From contig NC_082603.1 in assembly GCF_030936135.1 (NCBI RefSeq), positions 29,079,236-29,143,235 of the forward strand: a stretch of DNA of 64,000 nucleotides. Direction: 5' to 3'. Shown here piece by piece: positions 1 through 12,100 of the stretch (position 1 is the stretch's first letter; every line of letters begins with the position of its first letter). The position numbers were made by a program, and so were the translations under genes. The notes below the pieces were generated by a model. The model had not been told where the DNA came from. It searched no databases and saw only the letters and a program-made list of their open reading frames with translations. Origin of the DNA: Gavia stellata. Taxonomy: Eukaryota > Chordata > Aves > Gaviiformes > Gaviidae.

Positions 1-3000
1 GTGGCAGTTGTGTTATTTGACAACTTTTAGAATTGGACTCAATAAGCCTCTAACTCTCATTCTGCTTTACAGCTGGGAGACAGACCACCTTTCATGGGTA
101 TATATAATTTCCACTGAGTCTCTTACAAGCCACCAGAATTTTATTATGTTTTAAAACAATAACATAGCAATTTAGAGAAAATATATTATGCAAAACCTGT
201 CATTTTTCTTTTTCTGATACAGGTCTACCGTACCAAGAAGAGATTCTAGCAGGAAGCGACAATCAATGCAATGCTTGCTTGAAAGGTATTTTAAATTACC
301 CCTTTCTCTTGCTGCTTTTGGTACAAAATAATGTAATGAATAAATGACTCAAACTTAATCTATCCATTGCAGAAGCTCATAGAGAATATTTATTGTGTTA
401 GCACGCATACCTGCATTGCAGAGGTCATTGAGAGGAGCAGGGCAAGGGTGCAAGAAGCAACCATGGCCACGCAGCCAAGGGTAGCTGAAGAACTGAACAC
501 ACTCGTGCTGAGAGGAATGACCAAGCCCCTCTGCACTTCAGCTCTTCTGGGACATGCAAGTCTGCTATAAAAGAGGGTAGCCATTCAGATCCTGCTGGTC
601 TTAGTCTCTACAGATCCAGTTCTTCACACTTCATCAGCCCGACTACTTAACCCTGAGCTGCCTTCCTTATTTTTGGCCACGATTGTGGACTGTCACAGGT
701 TTGTGGGTGTTGCTCCCGCTCAGACAGCAGACAGACCCAGCTCTGCTTACATAAGTGATTTAAAAAAAAGCTTGCAAACCTGTAATGTCATTAGAAATCC
801 AGATGATATTATGCTTACAAAAGAATTATTAATTCTTTAATGAAGCAGATACTTTAATCAGTTAGAAAAAGCAGGTAGAATTATCAAATTTTATTTGTCT
901 TATTTATTGCTAACTTTTTAGCTGTGGCACCACCTTGTGGACATTACTACATGGAATTAAAAGTTGACTAGTGGCAGCAAAAGCAACTATAACAGAGCAG
1001 GCATTTTGGAAAAACAACAACGATATTCACACATGATTTGTTAAAGCAGAGTAAAATAACTAAATTGAAAACCTGACTCCTAAAAATCCACTTATGGAAT
1101 AAAATGTTGTCATCGGTGTACTCAGTTGTCTTTGCAGTTTTTACCAGCTCTTCTGAGCATCAGCCAAGAAGAGTGGTAGCCTTCAAAACTATTTTTGTTC
1201 CTTCTTGCTTGATTAACCAGCAGCATCTGAACCCCAGTTCTCTTGTTGCTGGGCAAACACACACGATTTGTGCAAGTATCCCAAGCAACAAGACTTGCAA
1301 AATGAGAACCGTAATACTGAACACGTGGAGAAAACCTTAGGTCCTACTCCATAAATGTAAACTCAACAGTGAGATTAGCATCCAAGCTAAGACACAAGAA
1401 AAATAATCTCTGTCAGAGATGAACTGGTGGATCTTTTAAATGCTTGCTGAAAAAAACAAAACAAAACAAAAAACAAATTTAAATTCCACTCTGTTTGCGA
1501 CTAGATTCCCAGGAACAACCTTTCACAGCTGAGATAACAGGGTGTTACTGTTATGAGTACTCTATCTGCTAAACGGGCAAATCAGTAAAGCACAGAGGAG
1601 CCAGAATTTCAAACAGAAGATCTCCAAGTTGTGTGCAGCATATATCCATCCTGTGTGTACCTATCTGAGTAAGCTTGGGAAGCATAATGTTAAACATTGA
1701 ATTGCATTTTTTATTTCTATCTCCTCAAAAAGTAACTGCATACAACTTGTTATTTACACTAGCATAAAGTGAAGGTGGGGGAGAAGACGAAGACTTGGAC
1801 CAAGTTCCTTCGCTCTTGGATTGTGAATGGACTGTGCTGAACTCTGCCTGGGGACCTCCCATGCATAAACCCTGCTGGGGATGAACAGCTCCTGTGTCTC
1901 TGGCATAGTATCGGGGCACAGACCCCTCATTTCATGTCTCTTCTTCAAATACGGACCTCTGCAGCCCAAACACTGCAGGCCCTTCGACTAATACTGACCA
2001 TACCACAGTCCCTCCCCAAACTCTCCTTAGTAGTATATGGAAGTTCACTCACCAGACCATTTCTGCTTCTAGTTTAACTCTTTGACAAATACGTAGCTAT
2101 TAAAGCAAGCAGCCTTCAGCTGAGAAAACTTCTTTTAAGTAGCTCAGTTGATTATTTTTTTCTTTGTTAGACAGTATCTCTTTTTAAATGCAGTTTGCAC
2201 AAGTTTCTTTCTTCTTACCTCTTCTGGATTTTTGTGCATTCACAAAATCTTCCCAATTAATCATTACACTGATAGGAATAATCAGGAAATCAAGTTTTTG
2301 GCTGTCAGCCTCAGAAGCCGCTCCAACAACTGCTCACTGCCCTCATGTCATTTCTAACTGAAATAGAGTGTTACAGCAAACATCAGAATTCACTAAATTG
2401 AATGAAATTAATAAATACAGGTAGTTAACAAACTTTTATGGAGATGCTTGCTTGACATCTAAGGTAACTCTTAGAAGAAGTGGTCTAGCATTTGAGAAAA
2501 CCAAACCACTCTGGGAGGAAACCAAGCACAGAAAATCTCAGACTAGCTAAATGACATACTGGGTGCTGTCAGCCAGAGAGGCAAACTCATCTCCATTGGA
2601 GTTTGAAGATCTCACCCAGGAGCTGTGGCTTACTTGGTTTTTGTGACACGTTACTCATGTGGATTCCACAAACTACATCCTTCTCTATTCTTACAGTTAT
2701 GTATCTTTAGTAAAGGAGGTAAATAATCATTGCTGCCACCCACTGCTGCATAGTCTTGGAAGAAGAGGGATGAGGAGTACAGCTAAGGCATTGGCACGGC
2801 CTCTAAAGACTCTGTTAGCTGAAAATAATCCGATTTACAGGTATTGCACCAAGAAAGAAACCTAGATGACAATGAAGTTCAGAGTCAAATTTACTCTTTG
2901 TTAAATAACCACTTTTTATAATAATGTTCATTGTTGGAGAAGTTACCAGCTGAAAAATGAAGACCGGAGTGAATGACACGAATGGAGTTAAAATAGCTAA

Positions 3001-3710
3001 AGCAACGTCCAAGGTGGTCCATTCCATAATAACGTCACCCTGAAACAGATTATCAGGAAAGATCAGAATATACATCAATACAGATTTTTAGAAAGTTAGT
3101 TTATTAAAATCTCATGTAATGCAATTAAATATATTGTTTGGTATAAAGTCTATATTAGAAAACACTGGAAAACCATCTTCACCTAACACAGCTAAACATA
3201 CACAGAGATGGTTGGGCGAAAAGAACTTTGGAATTAATGAAAGAAAGTTTGAGCAGAAAATAACAATGTACTTTTTAAAGGAAACACTTCCATTAATGAT
3301 GTAAAATGATATGATGTCATACCTGTTTGTGTTCCTGAGCCATCTGAAGCAGAATAGTGTGAACACAGTGGATGCTGTTACATACAATAACGTTACTTTC
3401 ACATTAAGCTTTTTAACTTTGTTTATCTAGATATTTTGAACGATTTATCCTTCACTCTAGAACAGACACTACTCTTGTTGGAACTCATGTCTTTACTTTG
3501 GGAATAGCAGTATTGTACCTGTTTTATGAAAGAACATAGAGTAAAATGTCATTTTTTTCCTTTAATATCTCATAAAATTAAAATATCTTTTAAAACATGA
3601 CAATGACAATACAGTTTTTACAATACAGATATTTTTCGAACTGTTACTTAGAAACTCAATTTTGTTTATTCTTCAATAAACAAAATTTTCTTTATTCTTC
3701 ATCTCAAAAA
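1..3710. other. Upstream flank, no supported gene
   Basis: This is AT-rich sequence. Apart from the LTR-like segment it holds only short open frames. A 63-base exon-like segment (+, 223-285) has a polypyrimidine acceptor and an AAAG|gtattt donor, with one open frame (TVPRRDSSRKRQSMQCLLE). Two hydrophobic open segments lie on the - strand: about 2970-3044 after a ctgtttcag acceptor, and about 3317-3402 ending AACAG|gtatga. None could be joined into a gene. Confidence 0.6.
396..770 (+). mobile_element. Possible solo LTR (endogenous retrovirus-like), low confidence
   Basis: This segment stands out from the AT-rich flank. It is more GC-balanced, has a TATAAAAG box at 566-573, and about 30 bases later a ctgctggtcttagtctctac stretch. 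It then runs into gtttgtgggtgttgctcccg with cagacagcagacagac. TATA box followed by a pyrimidine-rich R/U5-like region is the layout of an LTR, and the segment could start at tgttagc near 396. I see no primer-binding site, no coding remnant, no second copy and no convincing target-site duplication, so a TATA promoter of a small unknown transcript is an alternative. Confidence 0.25.
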
Positions 3711-5460
3711 GATCACAGAATCACAGAACCATTAAAGTTGGAAAAGACCTGTAAGATCATCAAGTCCAACCATCAACCCAGCCACCCACCATGCCCATTA
3801 AACCATGTCCCGCAATGCCACGTCCACAAGTTCTTGAACACCTCCAGTGAGGGTGACTCCACCACCTCCCTGGGCAGCCTCTTCCAATGCTTCACTGCTC
3901 TCTCGTAAAAGAAATTTTTCCTAATATCCAGCCTGAACCTCCCCTGGCGCAACTTGAGGCCATTTCCTCTTGTCCTGTTGCTAGTCACTTGGGAGAAGAG
4001 ACCAACACCCACCTCTCTGCAACCCCCTTTCAGGTAGTTGTAGAGAGCGATGAGGTCTCCCCTCAGCCTCCTCTTCTCCAGACTGAACAACCTCAGCTCC
4101 CTCAGCCACCCCTCATCAGACTTGTGCTCCAGACCCCTCACCAGCTTCATTGCCCTTCTCTGGACACTCTCCAGCACCTCAATGTCCTTCTTGTAGTGAG
4201 GGGCCCAAAACTGAACACAGGATTCGAGGTGCGGCCTCACCAGCGCCGAGTACAGGGGCACGATCCCCTCCCTGCTCCTGCTGGCCACACTATTTCTGAT
4301 ACAGGCCAGGATGCCGTTGGCCTTCTTGGCCACCTGGGCACACTGCTGGCTCATCTTCAGCCGGCTGTCAACCAACACCCCCAGGTCCTTTTCTGCAGGG
4401 CAGCTTTCCAGCCACTCTTCCCCAAACCTGTAGCACTGCATGCGGTTGTTGTGACCCAAGTGCAGGACCCGGCACTTGGCCTTGTTGAACCTCATACAAT
4501 TGGCCTGGGCCCACCGATCCAGCCTGTCCAGATCCCTCTGCAGAACCTTCCTACCCTCGAGCAGCTCAACACTCCCGCCCAGCTTGGTGCCGTCTGCAAA
4601 CTTACTGAGGGTGCACTCGATCCCTTCATCCAGATCATCAATATATGTATTAAATAAGACCAGCCCCAAAACTGAGCCCTGGGGGACTCCACTTGTGACC
4701 AGTTGCCAACTGGATTTGACTCCATTCACCACAACTCTCTGGGCTCGCCCATCCAGCCAGTTTTTTACCCAGCAAAGAGTACATCTGTCTAAGCCACGAG
4801 CCACCAGTTTCTCCAGGAGAATACTGTGGGAGACAGTGTCGAAGGCTTTACTAAAGTCCAGGTAGACAACATCGACAGCTTTTCCCTCATCCACTAGTTG
4901 GGTCACCTGGTCATAGAAGGAGATCAGGTTGGTCAAGCAGGACCTGCCTTTCATGAACCCGTGCTGGCTTGGCCTGATCCCTTGGTTGTCCTGCACGTGC
5001 CCTGTGAGCGCCCTCAAGATGAACCTCTCCATAATCTTCCCTGGCACCGAGGTCAGGCTGACAGGCCTGTAGTTTCCCGGATCCTCCTTCCGGCCCTTCC
5101 TGTAGATGGGCATCACGTTGGCAAGCCTCCAGTCGTCTGGGACCTCCCCCATTAACCAGGACTGTTGATAAATGATGGAGAGCAGCTTGGCAAGCTCCTC
5201 CGCCAGCTCCCTCAGTACTCTTGGGTGGATGCCATCAGGCCCCATAGACTTGTGAGTGTCCAGGTGGCATAGCAGGTCGTTAACTGCTTCCTCCTGGGAG
5301 TTTATTTTGCTCTCCATCTCTGTCTTCCAGCTCAGGGAGCTGAACACCCTGAGGATACCTGGTCTGGCTATTAAAGACTGAGGCAAAGAAGGCATTAAGT
5401 ACCTCGGCCTTTTCCTCATCCTTGGTGACAATGTTCCCCCCCGCATGAAGCAGTTTATGA
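3711..5460 (-). mobile_element. CR1 LINE retrotransposon, 5'-truncated, with 3' end
   Basis: The 3' end on the - strand lies at 3711 and carries the CR1 octamer repeat (two cacagaa(t/c) units on the + strand), with no poly(A). The element extends to about 5460, where CR1 similarity stops, so the 5' UTR, the first ORF and the endonuclease domain are missing. It lies in the RNF11 upstream flank in antisense orientation. CR1 is the dominant avian non-LTR element, which supports a bird origin. No clear target-site duplication is seen, as is usual for CR1. Confidence 0.95.
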
Positions 5461-5491
5461 TGGTAAAATTGTTTTCCTTTAGTATCTTCAT
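3773..5491 (-). pseudogene. CR1 ORF2 reverse transcriptase remnant (inactive)
   Basis: A 572-residue open frame covers the reverse-transcriptase and C-terminal region of CR1 ORF2. Visible RT blocks are the [10 protein letters not shown] region near 84-93, [16 protein letters not shown] at 141-156, HGFMKGRSC near 177-185, [11 protein letters not shown] at 210-220 (first catalytic Asp at 212) and [10 protein letters not shown] at 267-276. The active-site box at 298-301 reads FADG where active copies have FADD, so a catalytic aspartate is lost. Roughly the first 50 residues are out of the CR1 frame (the correct frame continues in another reading frame), and the last 20 residues are also shifted. 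The endonuclease domain is absent. It encoded an enzyme for target-primed reverse transcription; this copy cannot be functional. Confidence 0.92.
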
Positions 5492-5686
5492 ACAGTAAAT
5501 ATTACAGTTATTTTACTTTTTGTGCTCAGTAATTCCCTAGTATAAGTAAGTGCACTGTTTGGAAAAAATACAGGGCATCTAAATTCTTAGTGATTATTCT
5601 TAGAGATTGACCATTAAAATTATTTTCAGTTTAACTTAATTATTTGTTTCTGAAAAAATAAGGCATTTGCTACCCCTTATTCATAC

Positions 5687-5838
5687 TGAGTGCAGAGACT
5701 CTCCTTCTCCTTAGGCAGCATCAATGTAATTCTGTTTCCCACTGCAATCAGCTGCACTAGTGCAGCCTTATTAATGGCCATGGATGTATTTGGATGGAAG
5801 TTTTCATCCAGAAAATTGCAGCAGTGGTTACCGTAAAC
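5687..5838 (-). other. Candidate exon, - strand (unidentified)
   Basis: The acceptor tccctcaccccag is followed by 152 bases with one open frame (VYGNHCCNFLDENFHPNTSM, then AINKAALVQLIAVGNR and so on) and a possible donor CA|gtatga, just before an in-frame TAA. The peptide looks protein-like, but I do not recognise it. It starts in phase 0. Confidence 0.2.
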
Positions 5839-7348
5839 CTGGGGTGAGGGACACAGAAGAGACTGTGCCAAGTCTATTCTTATATTGAACTCAGTTTATA
5901 AAAAGATCTTATTTCTCATCTTCTTGAGCAGGTGAAAATGTTATTTTGTGTGACCACATTCAGTTGATTCACTTTTAGAAAAGAAGCTAATAAGCTGTGT
6001 GATAAAAATAACCTTATATTTCCATAATGGTATTTTCTCCAGAGACTTGAACTCCCTCGAATGTTTTAATTATCTCTTTCCTGAAAGTCAACGAAGTAGC
6101 ATGGCAGTATACTAAAATAATTTTCTTCGGTTTTCTGCAAGAACTGATTTCTTGCTGAATTAGCATATCATCTGCAAAACCAATTTCCGCAGCATTGGTG
6201 ACCTTATGTCACTTTATGTATTACAGAAGCTAGACAGAAACAGTTTCAGAGGGCTGTAACAGTTTAAAATTAATCAGTATAAATCCACTTATTAAACCGA
6301 GACAAGCCCCTGAAATTATGGTGCTAATCTGTACAGCTTAAAGTCAGATTTCTGCATTTTTAAATGCCGTACCCACCGACATAGAATCACAGTGGGTATT
6401 AACAGAAAATGGGATGGAACAGGTAGAAATCTGGTCAGGCTGGAGAAAATCCTGGGAAGGAGAGAATGAGTGAGAAAGCAGCCAGCACCCCCGGGGTAAG
6501 ACTACGGGGTACACAGCCCTTGCGTCGGTTCCTACCACAGGGAGAAGTGGAGAAGGGCACCAAACCCTAGACATGAAAGTTTCAGGGCGTCCTTCAACAA
6601 GAATATTGAGGTGACGTTCAGAAAGCTTGCAGAAAGGGATGGATAAACCCAGCCTCCTCTAGTACAAATGCAGAACCTATTTGGTCTACAGAAAAACAAG
6701 GTGCACAGCTCTCTACCTATCACAAGACAAGGTAATATTATTAAGTTATTTAATACTTTTTTCAGCGAATGAAGGTTGCATAAGCCTGTATGCTTATTGG
6801 ACACTAGATTTAATTTCCTGTGTTACTGAGAAATGGGTGACTTGGAGCTATGCCAGGCTTGGATAGATATAATAGGCTATAAATTTATAAAAGGAAAACA
6901 GTAGAAGTAGGAACTGCTGCTAGAGGTGTCAATTTAAAGTAATACTCTCCCCAGCAAAAAACCCATCCCACGCAGAGACTATTGCAATCAGAGGAGATAT
7001 GCTGTAAAAGCATTAAGTCAGGGAAAAGTGGTGGCAGAAGATGGAAACTTATGAGTAAGTGTATTTGACCTGCATATGTTATTTGTGTCTGAAGACTTAA
7101 TTTTGCGGATTCAGGATGAGTTCATCCATAGCAAAATTTGATGTCTTCTAATTATTACCACAGGTGTTATTTATAGATTTATCTCTTGGTCTGCCAGACC
7201 CAATGTGACTCCATATATTGATAATAATGAAACAATAAGTAAATAACCTGTTTCTTAAGCTGAAGTGCAAAAAAATCAAATCAAATGCTTTATAATCTAT
7301 TTATTTCCTGATTCCTTGTGCAACGTTCCTCAATTTCTTGTTTTCCAG

Positions 7349-7469
7349 AGTGCCTGCCCTTTTTCTTAGAGGCAATATGAAAGACAAAGAGTTTTCAAAA
7401 GAAGGAGGATCCGGGAATTCTCAACACTGCAAGTTAATTCCTTGGTATTTTCATGATGAAAATCCACAG
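7349..7469 (+). other. Candidate exon, + strand (unidentified)
   Basis: A strong acceptor (caatttcttgttttccag) and a strong donor (CACAG|gtaaat) flank 121 bases with an open frame of 40 codons (from VPALFLRGNMKDKEFSKEGG to HCKLIPWYFHDENPQ). It starts needing two bases from a previous exon and ends in phase 0. A smaller candidate at 6674-6731 (+) is phase-compatible with it, but is open in all three frames and so adds little. The mammalian gene order CDKN2C - C1orf185 - RNF11 would allow a + strand gene here, but I cannot match this peptide to one. Confidence 0.25.
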
Positions 7470-7663
7470 GTAAATCTTTCTATCATTATTCAGCTGATCT
7501 ATAAAAATACATTATCTTTGACTTTCCACATAAGTCTTGTGTCTATTAAAATATGAAAGCCATTTTTGAATTTCATCTTTCTTCTTATTCTGAAGGTGCT
7601 GTAAGAATAGTTACAAACTAAGTGCCATAGAATATGCAATGTAATTATATACTTTGATTTTAC

Positions 7664-7716
7664 CTTGCTCAGATGATGATATTCTCAACTCCTTGAGACA
7701 TAGTATGTGCCTATTA
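7664..7716 (-). other. Candidate small exon, - strand
   Basis: This 53-base segment lies between an excellent acceptor (gacatattatttcag) and donor (GCAAG|gtaaaa). One usable frame is open, 17 codons (NRHILCLKELRISSSEQ). Its phase fits the candidate at 9099-9165 (2 bases + 1 base makes Thr). It does not fit the candidate at 5687-5838 without another exon between them. Confidence 0.2.
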
Positions 7717-8164
7717 CTGAAATAATATGTCAAAACACATTGCAATTTGTTAATATCAGTACTAGTAAGGAAAGAAAGCATGTAACAAACCAACAAAAGA
7801 ATTTCTAGAGTAAATTTCTAGAGTAAAGCATATGTTAAGATTTTCCAGAGCAAGATTAAACTAAAATAGATGTTCAGATAGAGAGAGGTTGTTACCATCT
7901 GCAGTCCAGCTGAAGTGAGAGATCATTATGGGCATTCAGTGTCATTGATAGTAAGACCCAAGTCACTTCTATATTTGTATTTTTAAGTCAAATATCACTC
8001 TGATGAGACATTCAAAATACTTCGCAGTTCCCATTATGCCTTTTCTGGGCCTCAGCCATCTGGATGTATTTCTAAGGTCACGGCCTTTGCTTTCTTTAGG
8101 ATTCCTACACAGTCAAGTTCCAGCTAAAATGCTGACAAGACATAAGCAAACTGCTTCAGATATT

Positions 8165-8537
8165 CACAGCATCGCTGAGGTTGGAAGCACCTTTGGAAAT
8201 CATCCAGTCCAACCCCCAGCTCAAAGTATAATCACCCAGAGCAGGCTGCTCAGGAGCTTGCCCCGTTGGGTTTTGAGTATCTTCAAGGCTGCCAACTCCA
8301 CAACCTCTTTGGGCAACCATATGACAGATGTTCCAGTCTCTTAATCATCTTCATGGCCCTTTCCTGCACTCGCTCCAGTATGTCCCATCTCCTCCTGTTG
8401 TGGGGACCCCATAACTGGGCACAGTACTCCCACTGAAGTCTCACCAGTGCTGAGTAAAGGAGAATAATCACCTCCTTTGACCTCCTGGCAATGCTTTTCT
8501 TAATGCAGCCCAGGATGCTGCTGGCCCTCTTTTCCAA
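8165..8537 (-). mobile_element. CR1 LINE fragment (3' portion)
   Basis: The - strand reads a decayed CR1 ORF2 C-terminus (for example SILGCIKKSIARRSKEV, then LLYSALV and ERVQERAMKMIKRLEHLSYG). It then jumps to the CR1 3' end type seen on the + strand as gaggttggaagcacctttgg and catccagtccaacccccagc. The middle is missing, so there is an internal deletion. It is a different CR1 subfamily from the copy at 3711-5460. Confidence 0.88.
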
Positions 8538-9098
8538 TATATATGTTTATAGATATAACAGTATTTTAAGGACATGATTAGTTTTATATTTCCAGGGCCT
8601 GCTATATATCAGGGAAATACAAACTACATTATTCTGCTAATACATGTTTTATGTCATTATCAGGGATTGTATTTATGCTCTTGTTACATGCTTTTCCTAA
8701 ATAACTGGACCATTAAAAACAGTTGTTTGGGATGACTATATACTGCCTTGTAAAAACATCTGTGCACAGATTTCTAAAGGTAACACTGAAAACCACTAAC
8801 AGTGCAAATCCAGGTATCTTTGTAGGAATGAAGGCATCTTGGAAAACTGCAATTCTAAAGAACAGGAATTCTCATTTCATCATGTTGTTAGTGCTGAGAT
8901 CTAAAGATAGCAGATTAATTTCCATTAACTCACAGATAACCTTTTGTAGCAGTAACATCCAGCTCATAAATTTCCACAGTTTCCAAAAGCACTTTATATT
9001 GTTTCAGGAGCCAAAAATCCAGCTCTCCCTCATGTATTCCTGAGAACCTTCCACTTCCTCTGCAGCTGCCACAGTGCAACTGTGGACAATACACTTAC

Positions 9099-9165
9099 GT
9101 ATTGACAACACACAAATTTTCTGTGGAGAAAGGTCCATAGACTTTCCAGTGGGTCCTCAGGCAGC
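9099..9165 (-). other. Candidate small exon, - strand
   Basis: This 67-base segment has a good acceptor (acatctcattgctttag) and a GTAAGT donor. Two frames are open; the one that joins the 7664-7716 segment reads CLRTHWKVYGPFSTENLCVV. A further segment at 9584-9723 (-) has good borders too (tctcccag and CCAGAAG|gtaaat), but ends in a phase that does not feed this frame. Confidence 0.2.
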
Positions 9166-12100
9166 CTAAAGCAATGAGATGTTCTATCAGATTTGTTTGT
9201 CTTGGCAAGGAAGAGAGCAACCTTGTTCTTGAAAAATCTACATTTATTTCCTCGTCTATAAACAATTTTCGTCAGTTCTTCCATCTGCAGTATATGTCTC
9301 TGTCTGGCAAACAATTTGCAGTGTTTCTTGTTATATATGTCAAATTGTTTCTGATCTGCATGAGCTATGATGACTTAAAGGACTGAAGTTTCATGTGGTG
9401 AAAGGAGTTTGTTCCCTCTGAATCCAGTGGTACCCTTACCGCCCGGGTTGGCCTGTGATTTCTTTGCATTTCTCACAGTCTGTGACCGCAGAAAACAGGA
9501 ACAATCAGGCAAAGCAAAATTCCTTGCCATTAGTGACATACCAGTACATAAGCCAATATGCAGTCTAGCTAATGTCGATTTACCTTCTGGAATAGTTTAA
9601 AGCAGGATGCAAAATATTCTTCCAAAAATACACAAAGTCCTTTCCATCCTTTTTCCTGTAAAGCTATGCCAAAAGCCCTGGGAAAGCCTTTTGACTCTTC
9701 AGCTAACATGCTCAAAAAAAAACCTGGGAGACTGGAAAAGAACCACAATATAATTAGGACAATGCTGGGATTCAGATTAACATTATGAAAAGCAAACACC
9801 TTTAATACCACTCCCAGCCCTCACATACCCGTGCTGAAGTGAAATCAAAATTCAGATGCTAGGAAGCAGAGTAGCTCTTCCCAAAACAACACTAGATTGG
9901 CCCAGGTGGCCACAACCTGCACCATTTTTCATAGACTGACTTTCAAAGTGCCTCATAGCTGCCTCTCAGTCTCAGAGATGTTGAATGTCTCTCTCAGCTT
10001 TTTCCAATGCAGACCAGATGTTGTATTGCGATAATTCTCTCATGGGCCTTTTCCATTTTGACTCTCCATCAGCTAGGGATCCAAAGAGACATTACTTGAA
10101 AAACAGGAACCATAAAAGAGCCAGGAACTTATAAATTAAAACATAAACATTAATTTGTTTTCCAAAATACAGATGTCTTTTGTCAGTTCAAGCCTTGATC
10201 TCTCCACCAGTTAAAGGCAACAGTTGTTCTGTGAAGGCATGCACTGGAAATTAGCCAACGGGCATTAACGTTTGGTTCTGACTGAACTGGGGAAAACCTG
10301 AAACAGAAACACAGAATTAAAAGTTGTGATAGTAATTAATGGCTGAAGTAATTTTAAAATGTTCATGACATTAATAACAGAAGAAGTGTCCTACCATAAG
10401 GAACTGTAGATATATTGAACCTCTTGGACAAGGCTTGAAGAGTTTCAAGTTGTCTTTGGTGATGGCAGGGGTTTTTCCTTCTCCCTACCTCGCTGATCTG
10501 CTTATGCAGACAGACAAGGGTCTCTCTCTGGGGAAATGGATCCTATGGTGGTGACTAATGCAAGTGGCAGTGGGGTAACAGCAACGTGGCACCACCGCAG
10601 CTCCGGAGAAAGGGACAGGGCTGGAAGAGGAAAGGACACAAGGCAGAGACAGTACAGGTGCAGAGTAGCGGAACAGGCTGATACCACAGACATGAAAATG
10701 TAAGTAATGAACTACAGACTTTAAATAACTATTCTGGTAAAATACTCCAGTAACATCAATATTGTTCTTTAATAGTTTCTACAGCACTGTATCCTTGCAG
10801 AATTGCCAAGACAAAACACTGTCTGGTCATTAAAACATGAACCTTGGTATGAAGGATTGGCTCTGGTATACAGATGTAGAGCAAAAGCTTTCCTCCTTTT
10901 GATTAAAAAGAAGAATCTGCTCGAAGCATAAGCCATCTAGCTGCAAAAACCTACACTGCTGAAAATCAAACATAAAGTACTATGCTAAAATTACATACCA
11001 AAGTTGGAATTCAAATGTCATTATGGAGACAGATTTAAGAGAACACTTTCATATATTAAGAACACAAGTGCTCAGTGTTCAACTGCATATATTTAATTTT
11101 GTAGTAACATAATGCATCAAGCCTGTTTTTAAATGGCCATTGAAAATCCTTCTATCTTTTTTAATGCTAAATCACTTGATTTATCACTATTATTAGATCT
11201 CTTAACATTTTTATAGCAATAAAAATTTAATATGCAAAGATTTGAAACAGTAGAAAGGCTAGAGGCAACCAAAGAAAACATTTACAAAAATGTGCATAAT
11301 AAAGAGATGAGGATGAAGATTGACGTTCTTTTTAACATGACCTATATGTGCACTAATTTTTTATCTTTAAAAAGTAGCAATTCACAAGTCACACCTCTTC
11401 ATTCCCTTTCAAATCAATGTTATACACCTACACAACTCTTCTGCCAGTGGATTACTGCAAGTTTACACTTAAACTTTGAGTTTCCACTCATGCTGTATTT
11501 TCTTGATAAAATCTGCTAGTGCAACAGATTTATATTAGCCTGCAACTTTCAGCAATTAACTTTCTGTTTATGATACACTGTAACTGAACATTAGATCTTA
11601 TATATTAGCAGGGGAATGTACAACAGGTTACTCTTCCAGTGTCTTGATGTCAACTGTTTCCTTCCTTCTTATATGGGCATATACAAGCAATTATAATTTC
11701 TAATACAATTTAATAATAAAATTATCACTGAATGCTTGCCCTTGTCTTATACTCCTCTGGAGACTTCTGCTTTTACCAACACTAGTTTTTTCTAGAACCT
11801 TCTGCCCAGAATAAGGAAATAGTCTGTCCTTTATACCATGGGTTATCCTTTCTCTGTACCACAATTAATTCACTTGGTGGAGCAGGGATTCTGAGCAATC
11901 ATTATTCCCTCTTGGACACCTCCAGAATAAATTCTTGCTTTCCAAACCCCTTTTATTACAAGCTTTATATATTCATTTTCTTTTCCTAGGCTACAGCTTC
12001 TTCTCTAGATTTCACACCATACCAGTATCTGTCTGTACTCCTCTTGTTGAATTGCTCATGTTTCATTATTTAAGTGCAGGGAATTATAAGTAGCTGTTCC

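Noticed and set aside
3887-4657. 256-codon + strand open frame (and others at 4476-4865 and 4898-5155)
   Set aside because: These are antisense shadows of the CR1 reverse-transcriptase frame; no domain of their own.
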